NCBI GenBank assembly: GCA_963695835.1
Contig: CAVOHR010000004.1
Location: 532,500-596,499 of the forward strand
Length of the DNA stretch: 64,000 bases
Direction of reading: 5' to 3'
DNA from: VRUE01 sp963695835
Lineage (GTDB): Bacteria > Actinomycetota > Thermoleophilia > Solirubrobacterales > 70-9
The translations under genes were made by a program, and so were the position numbers. This document shows, in pieces, positions 1-8,401 of the stretch; position 1 is the first letter of the stretch; the number at the start of each line of letters is the position of its first letter. The notes below the pieces were generated by a model. That model saw only the letters and a program-made list of their open reading frames with translations. It had not been told where the DNA came from and did not search any database.

Positions 1-387
1 CGGCGGCGAACTGTTCGCCCTTCGCCCTCCCGATGATCTGCTCGAACGACTGCCTCGCCCCGGCGGGGTCTCCGGTCTCGGCGAGGACTTCGCCGCGCCC
101 GAGCAGCGCCGTGCTCTGGCCCGCTTCGACCTTGAGCACCGCGTCGTACTGATCGAGGGCGTCATCCGGCCGCTTCGCCGCCCGGTACATGTCGGCGAGG
201 CGCAGTCTCAACCCGGTCTCGGCCGGCTGCTCGCGGACCGCGGCTTCCGCGGCGGCGATCTGCCTGTCCACGAGCGAGGGGCTCGTGTCGCGCCGCTCGA
301 CGAAGTAGACGACCGCCGCGAGGACGATGCCGACCGCCACGGCCTTGACGCCGATGCGGATCAGACGATCGAGCGTTTGCTCGGGCA
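1..387 (-). CDS. TPR-containing membrane-anchored protein (3' end cut by window edge)
   Basis: The reading frame starts at the ATG at 387 on the minus strand and runs off the left edge, giving 129 visible codons. After a short charged start there is one hydrophobic segment (about residues 13-25, VKAVAVGIVLAAVVYF), then basic residues, then tetratricopeptide-like helices with the usual A-x(2)-Y/F spacing ('LADMYRAAKRPDDALDQYD', then an E-x-G-D-x-A repeat). Such proteins are usually single-pass membrane proteins exposing a protein-binding scaffold. No partner can be named because the C-terminus lies outside. It lies 100 bp upstream of the response regulator's stop and on the same strand, so it could be read from the same transcript. 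Confidence 0.75.
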
Positions 388-486
388 TAACGAAATTGTC
401 GCGCCGGGAGTCGGCTGGCTCAATCCGTCGGGGGATAGATTTGGGGTACAGGCGGGCGCCGCGCGACGGTCGCCTCGACGCCGATC

Positions 487-1176
487 TCAGCCGCTCTCGG
501 CGCTTCGCCCCAGGCCCTGGCGGACGATGTAGGCGGCGGCCTGCGTGCGGTTCTCGAGCTGGAGCTTCTCGAGGGCGTTGTGGACGTGGTTCTTCACCGT
601 CCCCTCCGTGATGAACAGGCTGGTGGCGATCTCCTTGTTGCTGAGGCCGTCCGCGACGAGCCGCAGGACCTCGAGCTCGCGCGGCGTCAGCGCCGGCGTC
701 TCCGGCTGCGCGTCCGCCACCCGGGGCGCCGCCGCCCCCTCGCGGATCTGGCCGAGCAGGCGCCCCGCGATGGCCGGCGAGAGGGCGGCCTCGTCGCGCA
801 TCACCGCCCTGATCAGGTCGTAGAGCTCGGCGGGCCGAAGGTCCTTCAGCAGGTATCCCTGAGCGCCGAAGCGGATCGCGTCGAACAGATGCTCGTCCGA
901 CTCCGACACCGTGAGCATGACGACCTTGACGCCGGGCAGCTGCTCGCGGATCAGGCGCGTCGCCTCGACCCCGTCCATCACCGGCATCTCGATGTCCATC
1001 ACGACGAGGTCCGGTTTCAGCGCGTTCGCCATCTCGACCCCCTCGAGGCCGTTCTCGGCTTCGCCGACGACCGTCAGGTCGTCCTGCGCGTCGATCAGCT
1101 CGGCGACGGAGGTGCGGAAGAGGGCCGTATCGTCGACGGCCAGGATCCGGATCTGCTCTTCAGCTGAGCGAGACAT
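487..1176 (-). CDS. NarL/FixJ-family response regulator
   Basis: The protein has an N-terminal receiver domain with the acidic pair (AVDD), the phospho-acceptor Asp in 'LVVMDIEMPVMDG' and the switch Lys in 'YLLKDL'. A C-terminal LuxR-type helix-turn-helix follows ('LTPRELEVLRLVADGLSNKE', then 'ITEGTVKNHV'). It should bind DNA after phosphorylation by the kinase encoded just upstream. I chose the ATG at 1176, which overlaps the kinase stop by 17 bp; an in-frame start further upstream (1275) would add 33 low-complexity Pro/Arg residues translated from inside the kinase gene and is unlikely. The target genes are unknown; the radical-SAM gene behind the kinase is one candidate. Confidence 0.93.
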   Translation of the reverse strand: MSRSAEEQIRILAVDDTALFRTSVAELIDAQDDLTVVGEAENGLEGVEMANALKPDLVVMDIEMPVMDGVEATRLIREQLPGVKVVMLTVSESDEHLFDAIRFGAQGYLLKDLRPAELYDLIRAVMRDEAALSPAIAGRLLGQIREGAAAPRVADAQPETPALTPRELEVLRLVADGLSNKEIATSLFITEGTVKNHVHNALEKLQLENRTQAAAYIVRQGLGRSAESG

Positions 1177-2629
1177 CCAGATCGACGGGATCGGGGCTGG
1201 TGCGGCGGGTATCGGGAACCTCGGCGACGACACGCGTGCCCCGCCCCGACGCGGAGTCGGTAAGCAGGGTGCCACCGATCAGCTCCATGCGCTCGCGCAT
1301 CGAATGCAGCCCGAACCCGTCCCGGTCGAGCAGCGCCTCGGCCGAGTCGAAGCCAAGGCCGTTGTCCTCGACGACGAACGTAACCGTGCCGTTCGCCTGC
1401 ATGATCCGGACGGCCGCCGAGGCCGCCCCCGAGTGCTTGCGGACGTTCGTGAGAGCCTCCTGGATCACCCTGATGATCTGGATCTCGCTGCGCGGCGGGA
1501 GGACAAGATCGTGGTCCAGGGCCGCCTCCAGCGTCGTCACGACCCCGCACTGGTGGCTGTACTTGTCCAGGTAGGCGCGCAGGCTGTCGAGGAAGTCGCG
1601 GTCGGTCCGGCTCGACTGGTGGAGATCGAGGATCGCCCCGCGGGCGTCCCGGTAGCCCTCCTCGCAGATGTCCGCGAGCTCGCTCAGTTCGAGTGCGAGC
1701 CCCGGCGTGACCTCGACGTCCTCGCGCGAGGAGAGCGCGCGCAGCCGCAGATGGGTTGCCCCGAGGACCTGCGCAAGGCTGTCGTGCAGCTCGCGGGCGA
1801 TCCGCTCCCGCTCCGCGAGGATCGCGCCCTGCCGTTCGCTCTCGCGCATCCGGGCGCTGGTCACGGCGATCGAGGCGAAGCCGGAGAGGGTCGCGAGGAA
1901 CTGCCGGTCGCGCTCGCTGAAGGGGACCGCCGAGCGGCGGCCGATCCAGAGGTCGCCGAGCGCCCTGTCCGGGCTCTCGAGCTGGACCTGGAGGCTCTCC
2001 CCGAACTCCGGGGACGACCGCAGGGCGCGGATGTCCCGGGGATCGTGGAGGCGGAGGGATCCGTCGGCGTCGGGCGATATGCAGACCCCCTCCCGCAGGG
2101 AGGCCGCCCCCGCCAGCGTCGGGTCGAGCTGGACGGACCGGGTCGTGGCGTCGTTGAGGCAGATCGCCGCGACGTCGCTGGCCAGCAGGTCGCGGGCGTG
2201 CCGGGCGACGGCCGCGAGGATGTCGGGGAGGGCCTCCTGGTTCGAGACCCGGAGCAGCACGTCGTAGAAGCCGTGGCCCTCCCGCTGCCTGCGCCGCAGG
2301 TCGGTGACGACCTCGGCCGTCTCGCCCTGGGCGCGTTCGATGTAGTGGAACATGACGAACGAGAAGGCGACGACGGCGACGACGGTCGACACCGCAAGGA
2401 CGATATGGGGGCTGTAGTCGGCGAAGCCCTGCTCGATGACGCCGGCGCGGATCAGCTCGAGCGTGAGGACGAAGAGAACCGGCAGGACGACGCCGGCGAC
2501 CTTCAGCCGGCGAAGATCGCCGGACCCGTGCCGGTCCCGGTCTCCTACCGCCTCGTACGGCGGGGGGTTCCCGTTCCCGGAGCTTCCGTGAAGGTCCACC
2601 TCCTGCGCTCCTTCGGTTGGCATCGGCAT
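1160..2629 (-). CDS. GAF-domain sensor histidine kinase, NarL-partner type (HisKA_3)
   Basis: Two hydrophobic segments near the N-terminus (GVVLPVLFVLTLEL and the IVLAVSTVVAVVAFSFVMF stretch) anchor it in the membrane. A GAF-like domain follows, then the HisKA_3 dimerisation helix with the phospho-acceptor His in 'ARELHDSLAQVLG', then an HATPase domain with the N box 'EALTNVRKHSG' and G boxes 'DNGLGFD' and 'GFGLHSMRERM'. It probably phosphorylates the overlapping response regulator gene product. I chose the ATG at 2629; a TTG at 2665 and a GTG at 2635 are alternatives, none with a clear ribosome site. The signal sensed by the GAF domain cannot be read from sequence. Confidence 0.9.
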   Translation of the reverse strand: MPMPTEGAQEVDLHGSSGNGNPPPYEAVGDRDRHGSGDLRRLKVAGVVLPVLFVLTLELIRAGVIEQGFADYSPHIVLAVSTVVAVVAFSFVMFHYIERAQGETAEVVTDLRRRQREGHGFYDVLLRVSNQEALPDILAAVARHARDLLASDVAAICLNDATTRSVQLDPTLAGAASLREGVCISPDADGSLRLHDPRDIRALRSSPEFGESLQVQLESPDRALGDLWIGRRSAVPFSERDRQFLATLSGFASIAVTSARMRESERQGAILAERERIARELHDSLAQVLGATHLRLRALSSREDVEVTPGLALELSELADICEEGYRDARGAILDLHQSSRTDRDFLDSLRAYLDKYSHQCGVVTTLEAALDHDLVLPPRSEIQIIRVIQEALTNVRKHSGAASAAVRIMQANGTVTFVVEDNGLGFDSAEALLDRDGFGLHSMRERMELIGGTLLTDSASGRGTRVVAEVPDTRRTSPDPVDLDVSLS

Positions 2630-2726
2630 CGGCACCCGAGATGCAAGCTGGGAACAGCTATTCAATTCGGCATAGAAAGTGTATGCGGTCAGGCAGCCGG
2701 AACCGCCCGGACGTCACCCTGAGACT

Positions 2727-2740
2727 GTGACATTCGTCAC
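2727..2740. promoter_or_regulatory. GTGAC-N4-GTCAC palindrome upstream of the kinase, possible Crp/Fnr-type site
   Basis: A perfect 5-bp inverted repeat with a 4-bp spacer (GTGACATTCGTCAC) lies about 100 bp upstream of the kinase start, between it and the end of the radical-SAM gene. The arms and spacing resemble Crp/Fnr-family sites (TGTGA-N6-TCACA). Binding is inferred only from this similarity, and a 14-bp palindrome can arise by chance. Confidence 0.3.
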
Positions 2741-2824
2741 GCTTACCCCTTCTCTGGGGAAGCTACCTCCCGGAGCTCGCGGCGGTCGCGCTCGGCGCGC
2801 TCGACGCGGGCCTGGCCTCCTCCT

Positions 2825-4003
2825 TCATGCGGCGACCTCCTCCTCGGTCAGGTAGCAGGCCGGGTCCGGCTCCCGCCACTCGCCGGTCGCCGACTCCGCC
2901 CGTGCTCGCAGCCCACCGTTGCAGAGGGGGAGGAAGCGGCAGCGGGCGCAGCGCCCGGCAAGGTCGCGGGGGCGGCGGCGGTACGGGGCGAGGACCGGGT
3001 TGTCGTCGCGCCAGATCTCGGCGAACGGCGTCTCCCGAACGTCCCCGGCCGTGATGTGCCAGGAGAACTGGTCCGGGTGGACCAGTCCCTGCGGATCGAC
3101 GCAGGCGATCGCCACGCCGGACTGATTGCCCCCGTTCCAGCGCAGCATCGTCTCGATCTCGGGGGCCCGCTCGGGGTCCGATCGCCGCACCCTCTCGAGC
3201 AGGAGGACGTGATCGACCGGGTTGTCGACGGTGAGCACCTCGAGCGCCACCCCGCGGCGGCCCAGGTCCTCGGTCCGGTCGAGGATCTCCTCGACCGCGG
3301 CGCGGGTCTCCTCCGGCCTCAGGTCGTGCCGGCGCAGACGGTCGCCACGACCGGCGTAGGCGAGGTGGTAGACGCAGAGGCGGTCGACCCCCTCGGCCTC
3401 GGCAAGCTCGAAGACCCGGCCGAGCTGGTCGCGGTTGCGGGCGTGGACCGTGAAGCGGATCCCGGTGCGCAGGCCGGCGCGGCGAGCGGCACGGATCCCG
3501 GCCAGGGCCGCGTCGAACGCTCCGTGGCTGCCGCGGACCTTGTCGTTGAGCGCGCCGATCCCGTCGATGCTGACGCCGATGTGGGAGAACCCGGCAGCCG
3601 CGATCGCCTTCACCGTCACGGCATCGATCCGGGTCCCGTTGGTGGAGAGGACGGTTCGCATGCCGAGCTCGCGGGCGACCGCGGCGAGGTCGAGCAGGTC
3701 CGGGCGCAGGAGCGGCTCGCCGCCGGAGAAGAGGAGGACCGGCACGCCGAACGCCGCCAGGTCCTCGAGCAGGCGCCGGCCCTCGCCGTAGGTCAGCTCG
3801 GCGGGGTAGTCGCGGTTGTGCGAGTCCGCGTAGCAGTGCCCGCAGTGCAGGTTGCAGCGTTGCGTCACGTTCCAGACCACGACCGGCTTCTTGTCCAGCG
3901 AGTAGTGGAGGAGGTGCGCCGGCCCGGCGCCGCTTCTACGCCCGTACCGGAGCGCATCCTGCGGGCCCACCTGCCCGTTCAGCAGTCGGCTGACACTGAG
4001 CAC
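2825..4003 (-). CDS. radical SAM protein, AhbC/NirJ (siroheme-to-heme / heme d1) family
   Basis: The protein opens with 'MLSVSRLLNGQVGPQDALRY', a start typical of the AhbC/NirJ1 family, followed by 'VVVWNVTQRCNLHCGHCYAD', which holds the CX3CX2C motif (C50, C54, C57) that binds the SAM-cleaving [4Fe-4S] cluster. A 'FSGGEPLLRPDL' SAM-binding segment follows, and a C-terminal Cys-rich region ('CARCRFLPLCNGG', then a late Cys) suits an auxiliary cluster. Family members act in siroheme-dependent heme or heme d1 synthesis; the exact reaction here is not determined. The start is a GTG with a GGAGG site about 8 bp upstream. The neighbouring NarL-type pair would fit respiratory control, but that is inference. 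Other SPASM-type radical SAM proteins are an alternative. Confidence 0.8.
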   Translation of the reverse strand: MLSVSRLLNGQVGPQDALRYGRRSGAGPAHLLHYSLDKKPVVVWNVTQRCNLHCGHCYADSHNRDYPAELTYGEGRRLLEDLAAFGVPVLLFSGGEPLLRPDLLDLAAVARELGMRTVLSTNGTRIDAVTVKAIAAAGFSHIGVSIDGIGALNDKVRGSHGAFDAALAGIRAARRAGLRTGIRFTVHARNRDQLGRVFELAEAEGVDRLCVYHLAYAGRGDRLRRHDLRPEETRAAVEEILDRTEDLGRRGVALEVLTVDNPVDHVLLLERVRRSDPERAPEIETMLRWNGGNQSGVAIACVDPQGLVHPDQFSWHITAGDVRETPFAEIWRDDNPVLAPYRRRPRDLAGRCARCRFLPLCNGGLRARAESATGEWREPDPACYLTEEEVAA

Positions 4004-4124
4004 CCGGCGATCCTCCGCCGGGGGGCGACCGGCGCCATCGGCGGCCGACCCGTCCCCGCCGGGGTGCCCCCCCGCAAGGCCCGCGGGCTTTCCCGCAGGC
4101 CTGCGCGGACCCGGCGGCGGCGAG

Positions 4125-6317
4125 TCATGCCGTCGCCTCCCTGCGCGAGCTGAAGCGGCGCAGGCGCAGCGAGTTGGTGACGACGAAGACGCTGGAGAAG
4201 GACATCGCCGCGGCGGCGACGACCGGGTCGAGCAGGCCGGCGATCGCGAGCGGGATCGCGGCGACGTTGTAGGCGAAGGCCCAGAAGAGGTTGCCCTTGA
4301 TCGTCGCCAGGGTGCGGCGGGCGAGCCGGATCGCGTCTGCGGCGGCGCGCAGGTCGCCGGAGACGAGCGTCAGGTCCGAGGCCTCGATCGCGACGTCGGC
4401 GCCGGTGCCGATCGCCAGGCCGAGGTCGGCCTGAGCCAGCGCGGGGGCGTCGTTGACCCCGTCGCCGACCATCGCGACGACGTCGCCGCCCTCCTGGAGG
4501 CGGCGGATCTCGGCCGCCTTGCCGCCGGGGAGCACGCCGGCGAGGACCCGCTCGATCCCGACCCGCTCGGCGACGGCCGCCGCGGCGCGCTCGTTGTCGC
4601 CCGTCAGCAGGACCGGCTCGAGGCCGAGCCGCTTCAGCTCCGATACCGCCGCGGCGCTGCTGGGCTTGACGCGGTCGGCGACCGCGATCAGGCCGCGCGC
4701 CCGGCCGTCCCAGGCGACCGCGACCACCGTCTTGCCGGCACCCTCGAGCCGCTCTGCCGCCGCCTGCAGCTCGGCGCCGAGCTCGGCGCCCCGCGCGGCC
4801 AGGAACGCCGGCCGGCCGACCAGCACCGCGTGCTGCTCGATCGTCGCCTCGACCCCGAGCCCGGCGCTGCCGGCGAAGCGCTCGGGCTCGGGCAGCGCAG
4901 CGAGCAGCGCGCGGCCGTGCGCGGCGACCGCCTGCGCGATCGGGTGCTCGCTGGCGCCCTCGGCGGCCGCGGCCAGCCGCAGCAGCTCCTGCTCGGCGAC
5001 GCCCTCGGCCGCGACCAGGGCCGCGACCTCCATCCGGCCCTCGGTCACGGTGCCGGTCTTGTCGAGGACGATGGTCGTCACCTGGCGGGTCTGCTCGAGG
5101 ATCTCGGGGCCCTTGATCAGGATGCCCAGCTGGGCGCCGCGGCCGCTGCCGACCATCAGCGCGGTCGGCGTCGCCAGCCCCAGCGCGCACGGGCAGGCGA
5201 TGATCACGACCGCGACCGCAGCGGTGAACGCCGCCGCAGCCGTGCCGCCGAAGAGCAGCCAGCCCGCCAGGGTCAGCAGCGAGAGCGCGATGACGATCGG
5301 CACGAACACCGCGGAGATGCGGTCGGCGAGCCGCTGCACCCGGGCCTTGCCCGTCTGCGCCTGGGCGACCAGCCGGGCGATCTGCGCCAGCGCCGTCTCC
5401 GAGCCGACCCTGGTGGCGCGAACCACCAGCCGTCCCGAGGCGTTGATCGTCGCCCCCGCGACCTCCTCGCCGGGCCCGACCTCGACCGGCACCGACTCGC
5501 CGGTCAGCATCGAGGCGTCGACGGCGGAGGCGCCGCTCTCGACGACGCCGTCGGTGGCGACCTTCTCACCCGGGCGGACGACGAAGAGGTCGCCGACCCG
5601 CAGCTCCTCGACCGGCACCAGCAGCTCCTCGCCGTCGCGCAGCAGGCGCGCCTCCTTCGCGCCCAGCTCGACCAGCCTGCGGATCGCCTCGCCCGAGCGC
5701 CGCTTGGCGCGGGCCTCGAGGTAGCGGCCCAGCAGGATCAGCGTCGTGATCGACGCCGCGGCGTCGAAGTAGAGGTCCTCGGAGATCCCGCCGAGCAACA
5801 CGACCGCCGACCAGGTCCAAGCGGCGAGCGTGCCGACCGAGACCAGCGTGTCCATCGTCGCCACCAGGTGCCGCGCGTTCAGCACCGCGCCACGGTGAAA
5901 CGGCCAGCCGCTCCAGAACACCACCGGGGTCGCCAGCGCGAGCGAGGCCCATTCCCAGCCGGCGAACTGGAGAGGAGGCGCCCAGGCCAGCAGCATCAGC
6001 GGCACCGTCAGCGCGGCGGCGAGCAGCAGCCGCACCCGCCAGGGCCTCGCGGGGTCCTCCTCGCCGAGCGCCTCGCGCGGCAGCGAGGCGTGGTAGCCGG
6101 CCGCCTCGACCGCGCCGATCAGATCGTCGGGCGAGACGCGCTCGGGGTCGAAGGCGACGGACGCCTGCTCGGTCGCGAAGTTGACGCTGGCGGCGACGCC
6201 GTCGAGCCCGTTGAGGCGCTTCTCGATCCGCGCCGCGCACGAGGCGCAGGTCATCCCCTCGAGCGCAAGCTCGACCCGGTCGTGACCCTGGCCCCGCCTG
6301 TCGGCGACCAGGGTCAT
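4125..6317 (-). CDS. copA: copper-translocating P1B-type ATPase
   Basis: This inner-membrane pump exports Cu(I) at the cost of ATP. In order it shows one N-terminal heavy-metal-associated domain (MTCASC, residues 22-27), the first membrane helices, the actuator TGES (272-275), the transmembrane metal site CPC (375-377), the phosphorylation motif DKTGT (419-423), the SEHP nucleotide motif and 'GDGVNDAP'. The length (730 aa) is normal for CopA with a single metal-binding domain. It is the last gene of a csoR-copZ-copA operon: copZ overlaps its start by 4 bp (ATGA), so the two are probably translationally coupled. Control by the CsoR operator at 6829-6857 is expected. Confidence 0.97.
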   Translation of the reverse strand: MTLVADRRGQGHDRVELALEGMTCASCAARIEKRLNGLDGVAASVNFATEQASVAFDPERVSPDDLIGAVEAAGYHASLPREALGEEDPARPWRVRLLLAAALTVPLMLLAWAPPLQFAGWEWASLALATPVVFWSGWPFHRGAVLNARHLVATMDTLVSVGTLAAWTWSAVVLLGGISEDLYFDAAASITTLILLGRYLEARAKRRSGEAIRRLVELGAKEARLLRDGEELLVPVEELRVGDLFVVRPGEKVATDGVVESGASAVDASMLTGESVPVEVGPGEEVAGATINASGRLVVRATRVGSETALAQIARLVAQAQTGKARVQRLADRISAVFVPIVIALSLLTLAGWLLFGGTAAAAFTAAVAVVIIACPCALGLATPTALMVGSGRGAQLGILIKGPEILEQTRQVTTIVLDKTGTVTEGRMEVAALVAAEGVAEQELLRLAAAAEGASEHPIAQAVAAHGRALLAALPEPERFAGSAGLGVEATIEQHAVLVGRPAFLAARGAELGAELQAAAERLEGAGKTVVAVAWDGRARGLIAVADRVKPSSAAAVSELKRLGLEPVLLTGDNERAAAAVAERVGIERVLAGVLPGGKAAEIRRLQEGGDVVAMVGDGVNDAPALAQADLGLAIGTGADVAIEASDLTLVSGDLRAAADAIRLARRTLATIKGNLFWAFAYNVAAIPLAIAGLLDPVVAAAAMSFSSVFVVTNSLRLRRFSSRREATA

Positions 6318-6520
6318 CGCGCCACGTCGTAGCCGGCCGCGGCGATCGCCGCGCGCAGGGCGCCGTCGTCGAGCGGGGAGCCGCTGACAGTTACGAGCTT
6401 CGTCTCGAGGTCGACGCCCACCGATTCGACCCCGGCGACGGCGCTCAACTTCTCGCTCACCGCAGCCTTGCAGTGGCCGCAGCTCATCTCCGGAACCAGG
6501 TAGGTGGCGGTCTCAGGCAT
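6314..6520 (-). CDS. copZ: copper chaperone, HMA domain
   Basis: A 68-aa single-domain protein with the metal-binding motif MSCGHC (C14 and C17) and the ferredoxin-like beta-alpha-beta fold pattern of HMA proteins. It should carry Cu(I) in the cytoplasm and hand it to CopA, encoded directly downstream with a 4-bp overlap. It overlaps the csoR end by 8 bp. All three genes are tightly packed and co-directional, which supports one copper-induced transcript. Confidence 0.95.
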   Translation of the reverse strand: MPETATYLVPEMSCGHCKAAVSEKLSAVAGVESVGVDLETKLVTVSGSPLDDGALRAAIAAAGYDVAR

Positions 6521-6821
6521 TCGATCGCCGCCCCAGCAGGCGCCCCACGGCGCCCATCAGCTCGTCGACGCGCGCGCCGGGGTCGGCCGGTGCGCCACCG
6601 CCGTCCTGCATGCAGACGCGGACGTGCCCGTCGAGCAGGCCGAGGGAGACCTTGTCCAGGGCCGCCTGCACGGCGTTGACCTGGGTCACCACGTCGATGC
6701 AGTAGCGATCCTCCTCGACCATCTTCGCGATCCCCCGGACCTGGCCCTCGACCCTGGCCAGGCGGTTGAGCAGCCGGTCCTTGCCGGCGGTGTATCCCCG
6801 TGGCGGGGTGGCGGTCTCCAC
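6513..6821 (-). CDS. csoR: copper-sensing transcriptional repressor CsoR
   Basis: An all-helical CsoR/RcnR-family repressor. The Cu(I) ligands are visible as C41, H66 and C70 in 'YCIDVVTQVNA' and 'GHVRVCMQD'. Apo-CsoR binds DNA and Cu(I) releases it, inducing copZ and copA. An ATG at 6857 is in frame, but starting there would place the operator and the -10 box inside the coding region. The GTG at 6821 lies about 7 bp after the -10, so the mRNA is probably leaderless. I chose 6821 for that reason (102 aa). Confidence 0.93.
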   Translation of the reverse strand: METATPPRGYTAGKDRLLNRLARVEGQVRGIAKMVEEDRYCIDVVTQVNAVQAALDKVSLGLLDGHVRVCMQDGGGAPADPGARVDELMGAVGRLLGRRSNA

Positions 6822-6828
6822 GCGGTCG

Positions 6829-6857
6829 ACGATACCCCTATGGGGTATTTCTGTCAA
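6829..6857 (-). promoter_or_regulatory. csoR promoter with CsoR operator between -35 and -10
   Basis: On the minus strand there is a -35 TTGACA (6857-6852), a 17-bp spacer, and a -10 TATCGT (6834-6829). The perfect palindrome ATACCCC-ATA-GGGGTAT (6848-6832) fills most of the spacer and overlaps the -10. This matches the known CsoR box (ACCCC/GGGGT arms around a short AT centre). Repressor bound here would block RNA polymerase. The divergent CDF gene starts only 54 bp away and could be affected too. Confidence 0.9.
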
Positions 6858-6901
6858 GCTCCGCGCCCGAGCCGGCCGCCCGGCGGTAACGTGGTCGTCC
6901 G

Positions 6902-7669
6902 ATGGCGACCGACGCGCTCACCTACCAGCCACTCGGGGGCGACCGGCATCGACACGGCGACCTCACCCACTCGCATCCCCACTCGGGCCCGCACCGGCAC
7001 GAGGCGGAGCATCGACGGGCGCGCCCACGCAGTCACGGTGGCCACGGGCACTCCCACGGCCTGATCGACGAGAGCGTCAAACGCTCTCGCGAGGGTCTGC
7101 GGGCGGTCGCTCTCTCGCTCGCGGTGCTCGGACTGGGCGCCCTCGCCCAGTTGGCGATCTTCCTCGCCAGCGGCAGCGTCGCGCTGCTCGCCGACCTGAT
7201 CCACAACTTCGGCGACGCGGGCACGGCGATCCCGCTCGCGATCGCGTTCGGGCTGCGCTCGAATCGGGCCGAGCAGATCGCCGGCCTGTTCGTCGTGCTG
7301 GCGATCTTCGCCTCGGCCTGCGTGGCCGGCTTCGAGTCGGTCTCGCGCCTCATCCATCCGCACGCCCCGACCCACCTCCCCGCGCTGGCGCTCGCCGGCC
7401 TGATCGGCTTCGGCGCGAACTGGCTGGCGGCGATCGTCCGCAGCCGGGCCGGGCAGCGCCTCGACAGCCCGGCGCTGATCGCCGACGGCGACCACGCCCG
7501 CGCCGACTCCTACGTGAGCCTCGCGGTCGTGGCGAGCGCGCTCGTCGTCGCGATCGGCCTGCCGGTCGCCGATCCGCTGATCGGCCTCGCGATCACCGCC
7601 GTAATCCTCAAGATCGCCTGGGACTCCTGGCGCACCGTGAGCGGCCACGGGCCCGCTCATCCACACTGA
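6902..7669 (+). CDS. cation diffusion facilitator (CDF) transporter, His-rich N-terminus, no C-terminal domain
   Basis: A membrane antiporter that should export divalent cations such as Zn2+. The first ~52 residues are very His-rich, a likely metal-sensing or buffering tail. The CDF metal-site motifs HxxxD occur twice: H101/D105 in 'LLADLIHNFGDA' and H198/D202 in 'GDHARADS'. The chain stops right after the last membrane helix with 'SGHGPAHPH', so the usual cytoplasmic ~80-residue C-terminal dimerisation domain is missing. The gene is divergent from csoR, and its promoter lies in the 54 bp next to the CsoR operator. The substrate cannot be settled from sequence. Confidence 0.88.
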   Translation: MATDALTYQPLGGDRHRHGDLTHSHPHSGPHRHEAEHRRARPRSHGGHGHSHGLIDESVKRSREGLRAVALSLAVLGLGALAQLAIFLASGSVALLADLIHNFGDAGTAIPLAIAFGLRSNRAEQIAGLFVVLAIFASACVAGFESVSRLIHPHAPTHLPALALAGLIGFGANWLAAIVRSRAGQRLDSPALIADGDHARADSYVSLAVVASALVVAIGLPVADPLIGLAITAVILKIAWDSWRTVSGHGPAHPH

Positions 7670-7701
7670 CGCCCGCGGGTCCGGGTTGCCGAAGCCGCGC
7701 T

Positions 7702-7724
7702 TTTACACATCGAGGCTGTGCAAA
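7702..7724. promoter_or_regulatory. operator copy 1: TTTACACA-N7-TGTGCAAA, upstream of the HTH regulator
   Basis: An 8-bp inverted repeat with a 7-bp spacer and one mismatch lies 15 bp before the ATG of the regulator gene. The same palindrome, perfect, occurs upstream of the ferredoxin gene (8798-8820). TTTACA can also serve as a -35, with CATAGG as a poor -10 that would put the start of transcription at or next to the ATG. Likely an autoregulatory site. Confidence 0.7.
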
Positions 7725-7738
7725 CATAGGCGCCCCTC

Positions 7739-8401
7739 ATGGACCTGCCAAGTGCCAGCGGCGACGTACTGGCGCAACGCACCCGCGCACGCATCTTCGC
7801 CCAGCTTGTGGAGCGCCGGACCGCTGCGAGCACCGAGGAGCTGGCGCGGCGGCTCGACATGCACCCGAACGGCGTGCGGCGGCATCTCGAGCGACTGCAC
7901 GAGGACGGCCTCGTGGAGCGACGCCGGAGCCAAGGCTCGAGGGGGCGACCCGGCGATCGCTGGTTGGTCGCCGCCGGCGCCCGCCCCGGCGGAGAGCGCC
8001 CCAGCGGATACGCCGACCTGGCGCGCTGGCTCGCGCGCGCGACGCCGAGCGGACCGACCCGTCGACGCGCGATCGAGAAGACGGGACGCGAGATCGGCCG
8101 CGAGCTGGCGCCCGCGGCGGCTGACGATCCCGCCGAGGGCTTCCGGCAGGTCGTCGCCGCGCTCGGCTTCCAGCCCGCGCTCGACGTCGGGGGCGACGGC
8201 GGCTTCACCTGCACGCTGGAGAACTGCCCCTACCGGGTCTCCGCGCGCGAGAACCCCGATGTCGTCTGCACCCTGCACCGCGGCATCACCGCGGGGTTGC
8301 TGGCGAAGCTCGACCCCGAAGCGAAGCTGACCCGCTTCGAGCCGCACGACCCCGACCGCGCCGGATGCCTGATCGGGGTGGAGAGGCCGGGGAACGCGTG
8401 A
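7739..8401 (+). CDS. ArsR/SufR-like HTH regulator with candidate Fe-S cysteines (COG2345-like)
   Basis: Residues ~10-65 form a winged helix-turn-helix ('STEELARRLDMHPNGVRRHL', then 'LHEDGLVERRR'). The C-terminal half has four cysteines: C158, C163 (x4), C177 (x13) and C210. A C-x(n)-C-x13-C arrangement recalls SufR-type regulators that bind a [4Fe-4S] cluster, and the family matches COG2345. The next gene on the opposite strand is a ferredoxin, and both promoters carry the same 23-bp palindrome. The simplest reading is an Fe-S or redox-responsive repressor of itself and the ferredoxin; cluster binding is inferred, not shown. Confidence 0.8.
   Translation: MDLPSASGDVLAQRTRARIFAQLVERRTAASTEELARRLDMHPNGVRRHLERLHEDGLVERRRSQGSRGRPGDRWLVAAGARPGGERPSGYADLARWLARATPSGPTRRRAIEKTGREIGRELAPAAADDPAEGFRQVVAALGFQPALDVGGDGGFTCTLENCPYRVSARENPDVVCTLHRGITAGLLAKLDPEAKLTRFEPHDPDRAGCLIGVERPGNA

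Noticed and set aside
911..2722. 603-codon open frame antisense to the two-component genes
   Set aside because: Pure shadow of high-GC coding on the other strand; repetitive Arg/Asp/Gly composition, no domain.
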